Assembly: GCA_002696735.1 (NCBI GenBank)
Contig: NZSL01000010.1
Coordinates: 265,571 to 329,570, forward strand
Source: Methylophaga sp.
GTDB taxonomy: Bacteria; Pseudomonadota; Gammaproteobacteria; Nitrosococcales; Methylophagaceae
DNA length: 64,000 nt
Direction: 5' to 3'
Position numbers and translations under genes: made by a program. The notes under the pieces were generated by a model. It was not told the origin of the DNA. It saw only the letters and a list, made by a program, of their open reading frames with translations, and made no database searches. Below are positions 41,330 through 50,917 of the stretch, one piece after another (position 1 is the first letter of the stretch; the number at the start of each line of letters is the position of its first letter).

Positions 41330-42577
41330 TCAGACAGCTGCCCGTGTTTGCAAGGCTGCAATACGTAATGAAGCTGGTGGATGCGAGTCATAGATCGCCG
41401 ACACTAAAGGATCCGGTGTCAGTGTACTGGCATTTTCTTTATACAAAGCCACCAGCGCTGTTATCAAATCGTCGGCATTGGAAACCGAAGCCGCATAGGC
41501 ATCTGCTTCAAACTCGTATTTGCGTGACATCGATGTCATCAATGGATGCAGAAAGAAGCTGAATACCGGAATCACCAGCATAAACAGAATCAGTGCAATC
41601 GCATTATTTTGGGTCTCTACACCCAGACCGGTGTAAAACCAGGTCTGTGTTGATGCCCAACCTAATAGTGCCAGTCCAACCAGACTCATCACGGCCATCA
41701 TCAGCATATTCTTGACGACATGCTTGCGACGGAAATGACCTAATTCATGTGCCAGAACCGCTTCAATCTGATCTTCATTCAAGGTATTAAGCAACGTATC
41801 AAAAAATACGATGCGTTTGTTATTACCCAAGCCAGTGAAATAGGCATTGCCGTGTCCACTGCGGCGTGAACCATCCATCACATAAATTCCCTGACTCTTG
41901 AAACCACAGCGCTGTAATAAACTTTCGACCTTCTGTTTCAGGTTGGCATCATCCAGAGGGGTAAATTTATTAAATAGCGGTGCGATAAATGCCGGATAAG
42001 CCCACATCATCACCACAGCAAAAACCATCCAGGCTGCCCATAAATATAACCACCAAAATTCACCAGTGCTGTTCATCAACCACAAGGTCACCCAGGCAAT
42101 CGGTGCACCGAGCACCAACATCAGCAAAATTTGCTTGCCAAAGTCACCTAGAAATAAGGCAGGTGTATTTCGGTTAAAGCCAAATTTTTCTTCCATTACA
42201 AAAGTGCGATACCAGGACAACGGTAATTCGAGCAGTGACCCAATCACCAGAAAACTCAGAATCAAAACCACCCCTGTTGTCATGGCTGACCAGCCAAAAC
42301 CTTCCCAGGCACCGGACAACATTGCCAAACCACCGCCCAGGGTCCAGAGAATTAACACGACCGCCCCAAACAGACTCTCGCGGCGCATTTGAGCCCCTTT
42401 AGCGGCAGTGTAATCAGCTGCTTTCTGATGTGCGGCCAGACCAATCTGCTCACGAAATGCGGCAGGCACTTCATCGCGATTCGCCAGCACATGGCGACGT
42501 TGACGCAATGACAACCAGATCTCAATCCCCGTCATCAGGGCGAGGGCAATTAAAAATATCCAGCTAAATTCATTCAT
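41330..42577 (-). CDS. M48-family (Ste24-like) membrane zinc metalloprotease
   Basis: This is a 415-residue integral membrane protein with seven or so hydrophobic segments. The zinc site HELGH (H277, E278, H281) lies in a typical VLAHELGHFRRKHV context, and a second glutamate lies in KYEFEADAYA. This is the CAAX-protease-like group that, in bacteria, takes part in membrane protein quality control. The conserved N-terminal extension AADYTAAK is present. The neighbouring small cytochrome gene is probably co-transcribed. Confidence 0.9.
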   Translation of the reverse strand: MNEFSWIFLIALALMTGIEIWLSLRQRRHVLANRDEVPAAFREQIGLAAHQKAADYTAAKGAQMRRESLFGAVVLILWTLGGGLAMLSGAWEGFGWSAMTTGVVLILSFLVIGSLLELPLSWYRTFVMEEKFGFNRNTPALFLGDFGKQILLMLVLGAPIAWVTLWLMNSTGEFWWLYLWAAWMVFAVVMMWAYPAFIAPLFNKFTPLDDANLKQKVESLLQRCGFKSQGIYVMDGSRRSGHGNAYFTGLGNNKRIVFFDTLLNTLNEDQIEAVLAHELGHFRRKHVVKNMLMMAVMSLVGLALLGWASTQTWFYTGLGVETQNNAIALILFMLVIPVFSFFLHPLMTSMSRKYEFEADAYAASVSNADDLITALVALYKENASTLTPDPLVSAIYDSHPPASLRIAALQTRAAV

Positions 42578-42686
42578 AATTTTTTAAACCAGTTAGAATC
42601 GTATAAGGTGTCGTGTACATTAGCCTTTGATACAATCAATGGCAACATAGTTCACCTAAATCTGTAGTAATAAAAAGACGGAGCTC

Positions 42687-43238
42687 ATGGCCAAAAGCAA
42701 ACATAACCTGATCTGGATTGACCTGGAAATGACCGGTCTCGATACCAATAACGACTATATTATCGAAATCGCCACAATTGTCACTGACAGCGACCTGAAT
42801 ATTTTGGCAGAAGGCCCAATCATTGCGATTCATCAATCGGACGCTATTCTGGCGGGTATGGATGAATGGAATACCAAACAGCATGGCGGCTCTGGTCTGG
42901 CTGAACGCGTTCGTAACAGCATTGTCACCGTCGAACAAGCCGAACAGGAAACTCTGGATTTTTTGAAAAAGCACGTCCCTGCAGGCATTTCTCCTATGTG
43001 TGGCAACAGTATTTGTCAGGATCGTCGCTTTATGGCGCGGTTGATGCCGGAACTGGAAGCCTATTTTCATTATCGTAATCTTGATGTCAGCAGCTTCAAG
43101 GAAATTGCGCGGCGCTGGGCACCCAAAGTCGAAAAATCTTTCAAGAAAAAATCTTCACATCTGGCGATGGACGATATTAAAGATTCCATCCGCGAACTGC
43201 AGCACTATCGCGAGCATATGATTAAAGTGCCTGAGTAA
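42687..43238 (+). CDS. orn: Oligoribonuclease
   Basis: Orn is an essential 3'-5' exonuclease that degrades di- to pentaribonucleotides, including pGpG from c-di-GMP turnover. The 183-residue product shows DEDDh residues D12 and E14 in [10 protein letters not shown], the [12 protein letters not shown] segment and the late [16 protein letters not shown] lies upstream of the ATG. It is divergent from the M48 protease gene. Confidence 0.96.
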   Translation: MAKSKHNLIWIDLEMTGLDTNNDYIIEIATIVTDSDLNILAEGPIIAIHQSDAILAGMDEWNTKQHGGSGLAERVRNSIVTVEQAEQETLDFLKKHVPAGISPMCGNSICQDRRFMARLMPELEAYFHYRNLDVSSFKEIARRWAPKVEKSFKKKSSHLAMDDIKDSIRELQHYREHMIKVPE

Positions 43239-43323
43239 AGTCACCATTTGTAGTAACTACAATTCACGGTAATTTCACAACAACCGCAGGATGATCATTA
43301 CACTCAATTAAATTGTGATTGTA

Positions 43324-43476
43324 ATGGCGCACCTTAAACCAAACTTACCGTCAAAGCAGTGCCTGATCTGCAACCGACCATTCAGTTGGCGAAAAAAATG
43401 GCGTGAGTGCTGGGAGCAGGTGCTTTACTGTTCAGAGCGGTGCCGTCGTCAGCGTAAGCAGGTCAATCGCATATGA
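43324..43476 (+). CDS. DUF2256 small zinc-ribbon-like protein
   Basis: This is a 50-residue basic protein read from the ATG at 43324 to the TGA at 43474-43476. Its pattern matches DUF2256: [19 protein letters not shown], then [11 protein letters not shown]. The four cysteines (CxxC and CxxxC) look like a zinc-binding knuckle. Its stop overlaps the next start by four bases (ATGA), so it leads the operon. DUF2256 genes are often found beside cryptochrome/photolyase genes, as here; function is unknown. Confidence 0.8.
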   Translation: MAHLKPNLPSKQCLICNRPFSWRKKWRECWEQVLYCSERCRRQRKQVNRI

Positions 43477-44921
43477 AGCCCTTAGTGGGGTTCCCGGAAA
43501 AAATGGTATTACTCGATTGTGAGACCACGGGTGGTAATGCCATTCGTGATCGTCTCACAGAGATTGCTTTAATCGAAATCACCGATGGCGTTGAAACAGA
43601 CCGGTGGCAGACATTGATTAATCCGGGTATCAGCATTCCCCCATGGATCAGCAAATTAACCGGCATTACCGATTCAATGGTGGCAAACCAACCTTCCTTT
43701 GTCGACATTGCTGAAGAATTGCAGCAACGTCTAGCCGACAAAGTATTTGTTGCCCATCATGTGCGCTTTGATTATGGTTTTATCCGCGAATCGTTTCGTC
43801 GCATTGGTATAAACTTTTCTGCCAAAACGCTATGTTCGGTCAAAATCAGTCGTTTGTTATACCCTGAGCACCGCCGTCATGGAATTGATGCGATTGTTGC
43901 CCGGCTGGGCCTGACCATTAATCAACGGCATCGGGCGATGGATGATGCGCAGGTCATTCTTGAGTTATTCCAGCAGACTCAACGCGATTTTGATGAATTC
44001 ACTCTCCAGCAAGCCTGTAAACAATTATCACAACAAACCCGATTGCCCAGTCATCTGGCTATAGCTGAAATTAATAAACTGCCAGAACGCCCTGGGGTTT
44101 ATCAGTTTTTTGATGAGCAAGGCGCGCTGCTTTATATCGGCAAATCGGTCAATATCAAACAACGTGTGCTCAGTCATTTTGTACAGAATGGCAAACTACG
44201 CAACTCGGAAATGCAGCAACAACTACAGCATATCGATTTTATCGAAACGCCTTCCGATTTTGGTGCCCAGCTGCTGGAAAACCAATTAATCAAAAGCAAA
44301 ACACCGCGCTACAACCGGCGTCAGACCAAAGCCAAGCGACTTTATCAAATCGCTTTAACCGTTGATGAGAAGGGATACCACCGCACCACAATTGAAATGG
44401 CTGACTTGCATCAGCCGCCGGATATCAGTCAACGTTATGGATTATTCCGTAGCCAAAAACAGGCGGAAAAAAAACTACTCGATCTGATTAATGAACATCA
44501 GCTGTGTCAAAAACTTTGCGGCAAGGAAAAAACTAAAAACGGCTGTTTTGGTTATCAGTTAAAAAAATGTCTGGGTGGCTGCTGTGGCGAAGAACCGGCA
44601 ATACGGTACAACCTGCGATTGCAAACTGCATTATCCGGTATTAAAAATCAAGCCTGGCCATGGTCAGGGCCCATTGTAATTACTGAACTGCCGGCAGATG
44701 GCGATTACGAGGCGGCGCATTTTCATCTGGTCGATCAATGGCTTTATCTTGGCACCATTAAAAATCATCATGATGCTTATGAAAAGCTGCAACAGCGATA
44801 TGCTGAACCCCAATATTTTGATCTGGATGCCTACAAAATCCAGCTACGCTTTCTATTAAAACTTCGCCCTAAACAATTATTGATTGAGACATTACGTTTA
44901 CCTGCACAGGAGGCTTCATGA
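43473..44921 (+). CDS. DnaQ-like exonuclease fused to a UvrC/Cho-like GIY-YIG nuclease
   Basis: This is a 482-residue two-nuclease protein. Residues 10-170 form a DEDDh exonuclease domain (D15 and E17 in [29 protein letters not shown]) like the DNA polymerase III epsilon subunit. Residues 200-285 form a GIY-YIG domain with PGVYQFFD (207-214), YIGKS and R231. A cysteine set at 345, 349, 358, 366 and 370 matches the UvrC/Cho region that can hold an Fe-S cluster. The fold order suggests incision by the GIY-YIG part and trimming by the exonuclease. It overlaps the DUF2256 and DUF3429 genes by four bases each, within a photolyase operon. Confidence 0.88.
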   Translation: MKPLVGFPEKMVLLDCETTGGNAIRDRLTEIALIEITDGVETDRWQTLINPGISIPPWISKLTGITDSMVANQPSFVDIAEELQQRLADKVFVAHHVRFDYGFIRESFRRIGINFSAKTLCSVKISRLLYPEHRRHGIDAIVARLGLTINQRHRAMDDAQVILELFQQTQRDFDEFTLQQACKQLSQQTRLPSHLAIAEINKLPERPGVYQFFDEQGALLYIGKSVNIKQRVLSHFVQNGKLRNSEMQQQLQHIDFIETPSDFGAQLLENQLIKSKTPRYNRRQTKAKRLYQIALTVDEKGYHRTTIEMADLHQPPDISQRYGLFRSQKQAEKKLLDLINEHQLCQKLCGKEKTKNGCFGYQLKKCLGGCCGEEPAIRYNLRLQTALSGIKNQAWPWSGPIVITELPADGDYEAAHFHLVDQWLYLGTIKNHHDAYEKLQQRYAEPQYFDLDAYKIQLRFLLKLRPKQLLIETLRLPAQEAS

Positions 44922-45331
44922 TCACTAAAAGTCATAGAATTTTAGGCTATGCCGGACTGCTGCCTTTCTTAGGATTGGCAGTTATGAGCTGGCTGGGCTA
45001 TTTATATGCTATCGACTGGTTGTTGAGTTATGCGGCACTTATTTTCAGTTTTCTGGGTGGTCTAATCTGGTATGTCAGCAGCGTTGAAAAGCTTCCCCGT
45101 CATGTGCTGATAGTCAGCATCTCCACCATGTTATGGGCCTGGTGCTGGTTGTTATCTCCAACACATTACTGGTTATGGCTGGCTGCATTATCATTTATTG
45201 GCTTGCACTTATACGAACGGCAGCAACTCCATGAAATCTACTCTGCCGAGTTGATGCGTCTGCGTGCTCATCTATCTTATGGCGCTGCGTTTTTTTTGTG
45301 GCTGGCAGCAATGTCGACATTAAATGTCTAG
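44918..45331 (+). CDS. DUF3429 membrane protein
   Basis: This is a 137-residue protein with about five hydrophobic segments and the N-terminal pattern ILGYAGLLPFLGLAV seen in DUF3429. AGGAGG stands six bases before the ATG. It overlaps the preceding nuclease by four bases and the following photolyase-like gene by eight, so it is embedded in the operon. Function is unknown; co-transcription with photolyase genes is the only clue. Confidence 0.78.
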   Translation: MITKSHRILGYAGLLPFLGLAVMSWLGYLYAIDWLLSYAALIFSFLGGLIWYVSSVEKLPRHVLIVSISTMLWAWCWLLSPTHYWLWLAALSFIGLHLYERQQLHEIYSAELMRLRAHLSYGAAFFLWLAAMSTLNV

Positions 45332-46856
45332 GCTGCGTTATCTCAATCTGATCCTTGGTGATCAACTTGATGCAGAGAGTCAATTATTCGATAACTTTGA
45401 TCCTCAGCATGATCGACTGTGGATGGCTGAAGTGTCAGCTGAGTCCACAGAGTATTTATCAAGTAAACAGCGCACTGTTTTATTTTTATCGGCGATGCGG
45501 CACTTTGCTGAAAAACTCAAAACCGATAACTATCCGCTGATTTACTGGACTTTGAGTGACAAAAAATCCAGTTTCCCAGACGCTTTATCTGCCACGTTAA
45601 AACACGATTCATTTAAAAAAATCCGTTGCGTATTGCCTGGTGATGTCCGGGTTATGAATGAAATACAGCAGTGCGCCAATGATGTTGATATTGAGATTGA
45701 ATGGCTGGCCGATCAGCATTTCATCAGTGAAAAAGGTGAATTCAAAGCCTGGCTTGCCGATCGCAAACAACCGCGAATGGAATTCTGGTATCGCCAACTG
45801 CGTAAAAGCCGACAAATCCTGATGGAAGATGACCAGCCGCTTGGCGGTCAATGGAATTTTGATAAGGACAACCGCAAAAGCTTTGGCAAAAAAGGTCCAT
45901 CCAAATTGCCTGAGCCTTTATTGTTTGAAGCGAATGACATCACTAAACAAGTCATAACCGATGTTGAAAAATTTCTGCCGGATCTCTACGGCAATATTGA
46001 AACCTTTAACTGGCCGGTCAGCCGTGAACAATCTTTGGCAGCATTAAATGATTTTATCCAGCATCGACTGCCACATTTCGGCGATTATCAGGATGCGATG
46101 TGGACTGACGAACCCTGGCTTTATCACTCACGCTTATCGACCTGTCTGAATCTCAAACTACTCTCCCCCGCAGAGGTGATTGCAGCGGCTGAAAAAGCTT
46201 ACACCGACAATAAAGCACCTTTAAATGCGGTAGAAGGTTTTATCCGGCAAATTCTCGGCTGGCGTGAATATGTGCGGGGGCTTTACTGGAGCTATCGTGA
46301 TGACTGGTTGCAGATGAATGCTCTGAATGCCCGACGCAAGCTGCCAGCGTTATACTGGAATGCTGAAACCGAAATGACTTGCCTGCATCACAGTGTCAAA
46401 CAGGTGCTGGATCATGGATACGGCCATCATATTCAACGACTGATGGTCACCGGTTTGTTTGCCTTGTTATGGGGTGTTAAACCCAAGGCTATTCATGAGT
46501 GGTATCTGGCGATGTATGTCGATGCCGTTGCCTGGGTGGAGATCCCGAATACATTGGGTATGAGTCAATACGCCGATGGCGGCATTGTCGGCTCCAAACC
46601 GTATATTGCCAGCGGCGCCTATATTAACCGCATGTCCAATTATTGCCAGTCGTGCCCATTTAATCCAAAACAGGCCAGTGGCGAAACCGCATGTCCATTT
46701 ACCACGCTGTACTGGCTTTTTGTAGACCGGCATCAGGAACTGTTGAGTAAAAACCCTCGTCTCGGTATGCAGGTCAAAAACTGGCACAACAAATCTCAAG
46801 ATGAACAACAGGCCATCAGCCAGCATGCTGAATACTTGTTCAGAAATTTACCGTAA
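45324..46856 (+). CDS. Fe-S bacterial cryptochrome/(6-4) photolyase
   Basis: This is a 510-residue member of the cryptochrome/photolyase superfamily, FeS-BCP branch. The N-terminal domain begins LRYLNLILGDQLD as in this group. The C-terminal FAD domain contains ILGWREYVRGLYW and YGHHIQRLMVTGLFALLWG. The four cysteines expected to hold a [4Fe-4S] cluster are C353, C441, C444 and C457, with the same spacing as recalled for Agrobacterium PhrB (C350, C438, C441, C454). PhrB repairs (6-4) photoproducts, so this is the likely role. It is followed nine bases later by a CPD photolyase gene. Confidence 0.92.
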   Translation: MSRLRYLNLILGDQLDAESQLFDNFDPQHDRLWMAEVSAESTEYLSSKQRTVLFLSAMRHFAEKLKTDNYPLIYWTLSDKKSSFPDALSATLKHDSFKKIRCVLPGDVRVMNEIQQCANDVDIEIEWLADQHFISEKGEFKAWLADRKQPRMEFWYRQLRKSRQILMEDDQPLGGQWNFDKDNRKSFGKKGPSKLPEPLLFEANDITKQVITDVEKFLPDLYGNIETFNWPVSREQSLAALNDFIQHRLPHFGDYQDAMWTDEPWLYHSRLSTCLNLKLLSPAEVIAAAEKAYTDNKAPLNAVEGFIRQILGWREYVRGLYWSYRDDWLQMNALNARRKLPALYWNAETEMTCLHHSVKQVLDHGYGHHIQRLMVTGLFALLWGVKPKAIHEWYLAMYVDAVAWVEIPNTLGMSQYADGGIVGSKPYIASGAYINRMSNYCQSCPFNPKQASGETACPFTTLYWLFVDRHQELLSKNPRLGMQVKNWHNKSQDEQQAISQHAEYLFRNLP

Positions 46857-46865
46857 GGAAACTCC

Positions 46866-48263
46866 ATGCAAGCAACGCAACTGGTCTGGTTACGCAATGA
46901 TTTACGCCTCGATGATCATCCCGCATTGGCATTAGCAGCCGAACAAGGGCCAATCCAGGTAGTATTCTGCGCCACACCCGAACAATGGCAGCAACATGAT
47001 GAATCCCCGGCAAGATTAGGGCTTCGCGCAGCGGTATTACAGGATATCGCTGATCGACTTGCCCAGCTTGGAATACCGTTTCATTTACTCGAAGTCGATT
47101 ATTTTGCCGATGTACCTGCTGAAATACTCAAACTCTGTAAGCAACAAAACATCAGTGATATCTGGTTTCAGGCCGAAACACCGTTGGATGAGCAACGTCG
47201 CGATCAATCTGTTAAAGATGTATTAAGCAAAGCCAATTTCAAGGTGCATCTGCTCGCCGAAGACCTATTGGTCGCCTTACCGGTAAAAACCCAGCAGGAT
47301 GACCCTTTTAAAGTGTTCACGCCTTATTACCGTCGCTGGTTGCAAATCCTCGAAGATATTCAGCAAGCACCTTATGCAAAGCCAAAACCACAGGGTAAAG
47401 CCTTAAAACCAGAGCTATTGAAATGTGATTGGGCCGGAGAATTTCGTGATGATTTATGGCCCGGCAATGAACAAAAAGCGTTGGAACGGCTTTCGGCATT
47501 TTGTGAAATCAAACTGGATGATTATAAAAGTCAACGTGATTTTCCCAGCAAACCGGCCACCAGCACGCTGTCACCATATCTGGCCAACGGCCAGTTAGGT
47601 CCCAGAAGATTACTGGCGACCATTCAGTTTTATTGCGGTGAAGCCAATCGTGACTGGCGTCATGATGACTGGCTTCGCGAACTCGCCTGGCGGGATTTTT
47701 ACAAACAATTATTGCTGTATTTTCCACGCATCAGCATGGGTAAAGCATTCAAACCAGAAACTGAAAAAGTTATCTGGCGCGATGATGAAGCCGGTTTCAA
47801 AGCCTGGTGCGAAGGCAAAACCGGCTTTCCGATTGTCGATGCCGCCATGCGTCAACTCAACCAAACAGGCTGGATGCATAATCGTCTCAGAATGATTACC
47901 GCCAGCTTTCTCAGCAAACTGCTGTTACTCGACTGGCGACGTGGGGAACAGTATTTTCTGCAGACATTAATTGATGGTGAATTCGCCGCCAATAACGGCG
48001 GCTGGCAATGGAGTGCATCAACTGGCGTCGATTCAGCGCCATACTTTCGGGTCTTTAACCCCACCCTGCAATCCGAACGTTACGATCCACAAGGATTATT
48101 TATCAAACGCTTTGTACCGGAGTTAAAAGACGTACCAATCAAGCAACTGCATAATCCACCAGCAGATTTACGCGAACAATACGGTTACCCACAACCGGTA
48201 GTGGATTATAAACAGGCCAGAAAAGATGCCATTGCCGCGTTTAAGGATTTGCCGAAAGATTAG
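46866..48263 (+). CDS. phrB: Deoxyribodipyrimidine photolyase (class I CPD type)
   Basis: This is a 465-residue light-driven repair enzyme for cyclobutane pyrimidine dimers. The N-terminal antenna domain begins LVWLRNDLRLDDHPAL. The FAD domain shows ELAWRDFYKQLL, GKTGFPIVDAAMRQL, TGWMHNRLRMI and ANNGGWQWSASTGVDSAPYFRVFNP. AAGGA precedes the ATG. It is the last gene of the repair operon; a toxin-antitoxin pair is convergent downstream. Confidence 0.95.
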   Translation: MQATQLVWLRNDLRLDDHPALALAAEQGPIQVVFCATPEQWQQHDESPARLGLRAAVLQDIADRLAQLGIPFHLLEVDYFADVPAEILKLCKQQNISDIWFQAETPLDEQRRDQSVKDVLSKANFKVHLLAEDLLVALPVKTQQDDPFKVFTPYYRRWLQILEDIQQAPYAKPKPQGKALKPELLKCDWAGEFRDDLWPGNEQKALERLSAFCEIKLDDYKSQRDFPSKPATSTLSPYLANGQLGPRRLLATIQFYCGEANRDWRHDDWLRELAWRDFYKQLLLYFPRISMGKAFKPETEKVIWRDDEAGFKAWCEGKTGFPIVDAAMRQLNQTGWMHNRLRMITASFLSKLLLLDWRRGEQYFLQTLIDGEFAANNGGWQWSASTGVDSAPYFRVFNPTLQSERYDPQGLFIKRFVPELKDVPIKQLHNPPADLREQYGYPQPVVDYKQARKDAIAAFKDLPKD

Positions 48264-48285
48264 ATGTTAGAGACCATTCAAACCA

Positions 48286-48552
48286 TTATTCATAATGACT
48301 CCAAAGCCGGAGAACTTTTATTACACCCTCGTTTTCCAGGACCTGATAAACCAGACGATGTTGAATGTTAATCCTGCGTGAATAGGCTCCGGAAAGATCA
48401 CCAACCAGCTTTTCAAATGGCGGTGGTTTTCGATAAGGATCTTCTGAAACTAACGTCAGCAGTTCCTGGGCTTTGGGTTTAAGCCCACTTGAGGCCAATT
48501 TTTTTGCATCTTTTTGTGCTTGCTTGGTGTAAACCAACTTCCATGTCACCAC
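48286..48552 (-). CDS. YoeB/Txe-type mRNA interferase toxin
   Basis: This is an 88-residue RelE-fold protein of the Txe/YoeB family: WKLVYTKQAQKDAKKLASSGLKPKAQELL, PPFEKLVGDLSGAYSRRINIQHRLVYQV, and the C-terminal LRLWSHYE with the catalytic His and Tyr. YoeB toxins cleave mRNA at the ribosomal A site. The start overlaps the antitoxin stop by seven bases, the usual antitoxin-first order. Confidence 0.9.
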   Translation of the reverse strand: MVTWKLVYTKQAQKDAKKLASSGLKPKAQELLTLVSEDPYRKPPPFEKLVGDLSGAYSRRINIQHRLVYQVLENEGVIKVLRLWSHYE

Positions 48553-48788
48553 TCAAGCTCCTTATCACATTCTTCAACAGGCGTATCCATACCCTCACGA
48601 ATCGACTCGCGCATCCCAGGAACAGACAATAAAAATAATGTCTCCTGAATAGCGGTCCAGTCTTCTTCCGAAATCAACACAGCCTTATTACGCTTGCCCA
48701 TAATCACCACCGGCTGATGAGACTCGGCCGTTTCATCAATAAGCCTGTAAAGATTACTTCGTGCTTCAGTGGCAGTTATTCCGCTCAT
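48546..48788 (-). CDS. YefM/Phd-type antitoxin
   Basis: This is an 80-residue DNA-binding antitoxin. The N-terminus ITATEARSNLYRLIDETAESHQPVVIMGKRNKAVLISEEDW is the Phd/YefM fold, and the acidic C-terminal tail should wrap the toxin. The ATG at 48788 has GAGG six bases upstream. The pair probably represses its own promoter in the 140-base gap upstream. Confidence 0.9.
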   Translation of the reverse strand: MSGITATEARSNLYRLIDETAESHQPVVIMGKRNKAVLISEEDWTAIQETLFLLSVPGMRESIREGMDTPVEECDKELEW

Positions 48789-48932
48789 GGTAAACCTCAA
48801 CTAATTTTTAAAACTGTGGAAATTGTACGCCTTAATGTACGTTCGTCAATCCGTACGCTTTCTGCGATTTTTAAATTTAGAGAGGAAAAAGATATTAATC
48901 AACTTGTTGTCCAGTGGATTTTTAGAAATCGC

Positions 48933-50432
48933 TTACTCGAGTGGATAACTCGGTTTTTGTTTACTTTGATCACATATCCAGTTAACCCAAAGTTTGTCAT
49001 CGGTGCCTTCTTCAAGGGTCAAATAATTTCGTGCTCGGATATATTGGTCGGAGCCAAAGGGTTTCAACATGGAGATTTTGATGGTTTCGTCTTCATTGAG
49101 AAACTCATCTCGATCATTGGTCACGGCCATAATACCCAACCAGGCAATGCGACTTGGAGACGGATGCAATATGCCAGAGGAAACAACCTGATGAATTTTC
49201 AGTGGTCGATCGTGTTTGCGTGAATCATTAATCACCCCAAGACATCCCAGATGCACATCACCAGACAGAATCACCGTTTTCTGATGCTGTGATTTAATGT
49301 TGTAGCGTTTTTCAGCATTTTGCAGCAAACGCATAATTAAACGAGCACGCTCTCCCTGATGCTCTTTGGAACGCCAGTGATCTTTCAAATCATCAGTCAG
49401 TTCTTCTTCCCAGGGGGTGACATCAAAACTGGCTTCGGTAAATGAAAAGTCACGATACACAACCGGTACAGCTGACATGACTAACAGGTCGCCATTGTTC
49501 ACCTTATTATCAAGATAATCATTAACCATCTGCCACTGGCTGAAACTCATTACCTGTTCAAGCGTGCGCTCGGCTCGGTTGTCGAGTGCCAGGATATGAT
49601 AGTCCCGGAATAAAAAAGCAAAAGCATAATGTTTTGCCTGATTATCCAGCAAACTGATATTTTTGCTGCTACGGATTTGGAATAATTCAAAATAGCGTTT
49701 AGCAATATCATAAACACCCTGATAGACATCGCATTGCTGCATTTCCTCTGGATAGCTGCCCCACCCATCAAATATATCGTGGTCATCCCACATCATCACC
49801 GTCGGTATTGATGCCATCATCAATGACATGGACGGGTTATCCCATCGTTGGCAATAGAGTTTTTCATAAAAACGATTGACCTGATCGCGCATTGTGGCGT
49901 TAAAGGTACGCGACGTTTTTTCTACTTTAGTGAGTTGTAACCATTTCTCTAATTCCGGGACAGCCGACCATATTTCATCCGCATAGAGTTGATCACCGCC
50001 CATCATTAGTATGGAAAAGGGTTGTTGATAATGCTTGCGCTGCATGTCCTCCCATAAGGCGTATGGGTTTTCGGTTTTGGTGAGAATATCTGCACTGGAA
50101 AAACCATTACAGGAGGTATAAGCAAATATCGGCTTTTCATCTAAACCTGGCACATAAAACGTCCAGCGGTCACGACCATGCTTGTCATTGGCTTTGTTGT
50201 TATTCAGATTAATAGTGTAGCTGACAAACTTACCTGAACTGTTTGCTGGTATTTCTGCTTCAACTCGCCAGAAGTAGCCTTTTGATGTTGTCTGAATTTG
50301 CGTTGCCTGAACAGAAATGTCATCCATGATCACCGTAGCGGAGCTCACCGTTTTATCGGTCAAAAAACACACTGTGTAATCAGTGTCCGACTCGACACCG
50401 AGTAAGGGTCCGATCATTAATGAAGAAGACAT
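48933..50432 (-). CDS. PhoD-like metallophosphatase without export signal
   Basis: This is a 499-residue protein of the PhoD/alkaline phosphatase D-like group. An N-terminal beta domain (about 1-95) is followed by a metallophosphatase core with metal-ligand motifs GGDQLYADEIW, TVMMWDDHDIFDGWGS and VILSGDVHLG. Unlike secreted PhoD it has no Tat or Sec signal, so it should be cytoplasmic. Substrate is unknown. GGGAGG stands five bases before the ATG. The next 485 bases upstream hold no gene but contain repeat copy A. Confidence 0.85.
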   Translation of the reverse strand: MSSSLMIGPLLGVESDTDYTVCFLTDKTVSSATVIMDDISVQATQIQTTSKGYFWRVEAEIPANSSGKFVSYTINLNNNKANDKHGRDRWTFYVPGLDEKPIFAYTSCNGFSSADILTKTENPYALWEDMQRKHYQQPFSILMMGGDQLYADEIWSAVPELEKWLQLTKVEKTSRTFNATMRDQVNRFYEKLYCQRWDNPSMSLMMASIPTVMMWDDHDIFDGWGSYPEEMQQCDVYQGVYDIAKRYFELFQIRSSKNISLLDNQAKHYAFAFLFRDYHILALDNRAERTLEQVMSFSQWQMVNDYLDNKVNNGDLLVMSAVPVVYRDFSFTEASFDVTPWEEELTDDLKDHWRSKEHQGERARLIMRLLQNAEKRYNIKSQHQKTVILSGDVHLGCLGVINDSRKHDRPLKIHQVVSSGILHPSPSRIAWLGIMAVTNDRDEFLNEDETIKISMLKPFGSDQYIRARNYLTLEEGTDDKLWVNWICDQSKQKPSYPLE

Positions 50433-50606
50433 TTTTTCCCTCCCTAGATTTTGCTTTATCAGGACCTTCGCGCCCTGTTCTATTTATTTAAGAAAACAAA
50501 ACTACTTTCTGTTTTCTCCGTTCTGTCTTTCCATAATGCATGGTGCATTGAAACGTTGAAAAAATAATATTTCACATTATTAAATGACTAGCAATTTAAT
50601 GAGTTC

Positions 50607-50904
50607 GATCCGCAGATTACATAGATGGACGCAGATTTTTTGGATTAACCATCAAGGCACGGAGGGCATAAATATGAATAAATAATGTAGGTTGGTTTAG
50701 CGCAGTGTAACCCGACAAAGCAAACGTGATTTTTGGGCTTCGTGCCTCAGCGCTAACCTAAGAAGTTTTTACATTATCAATATTGGTGTTTAGGAGGCAT
50801 GGTTAAATCACACCATTGCCTCTAAATTAATCTGCGTACATCTGCGTAATCTGCGGATAAATATCCATATAAACCTCTGTGCGCTTCGTGCCTCTGTGGT
50901 TAAT
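50607..50904. repeat. Large intergenic repeat, copy A
   Basis: This roughly 300-bp non-coding repeat begins with ATCCGCAGATTACATAGATG and carries its inverse near the other end (50828-50858; 30-bp arms with three mismatches). It also has an inner pair related to ATTAACCACAGAGGCACG and a central hairpin around TAACCCGACA...GCGCTAACC. The same module occurs at 52073-52360 in the same orientation. Similar repeats are recalled from intergenic regions of unrelated bacteria. The remaining intergenic bases (50433-50606) show nothing recognisable. Confidence 0.75.
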
Positions 50905-50917
50905 AATCTGAAAGGTC

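Noticed and set aside
42636-43070. A 144-codon minus-strand frame
   Set aside because: It is antisense to orn, whose catalytic motifs are clear; there is no ribosome site and no family pattern.
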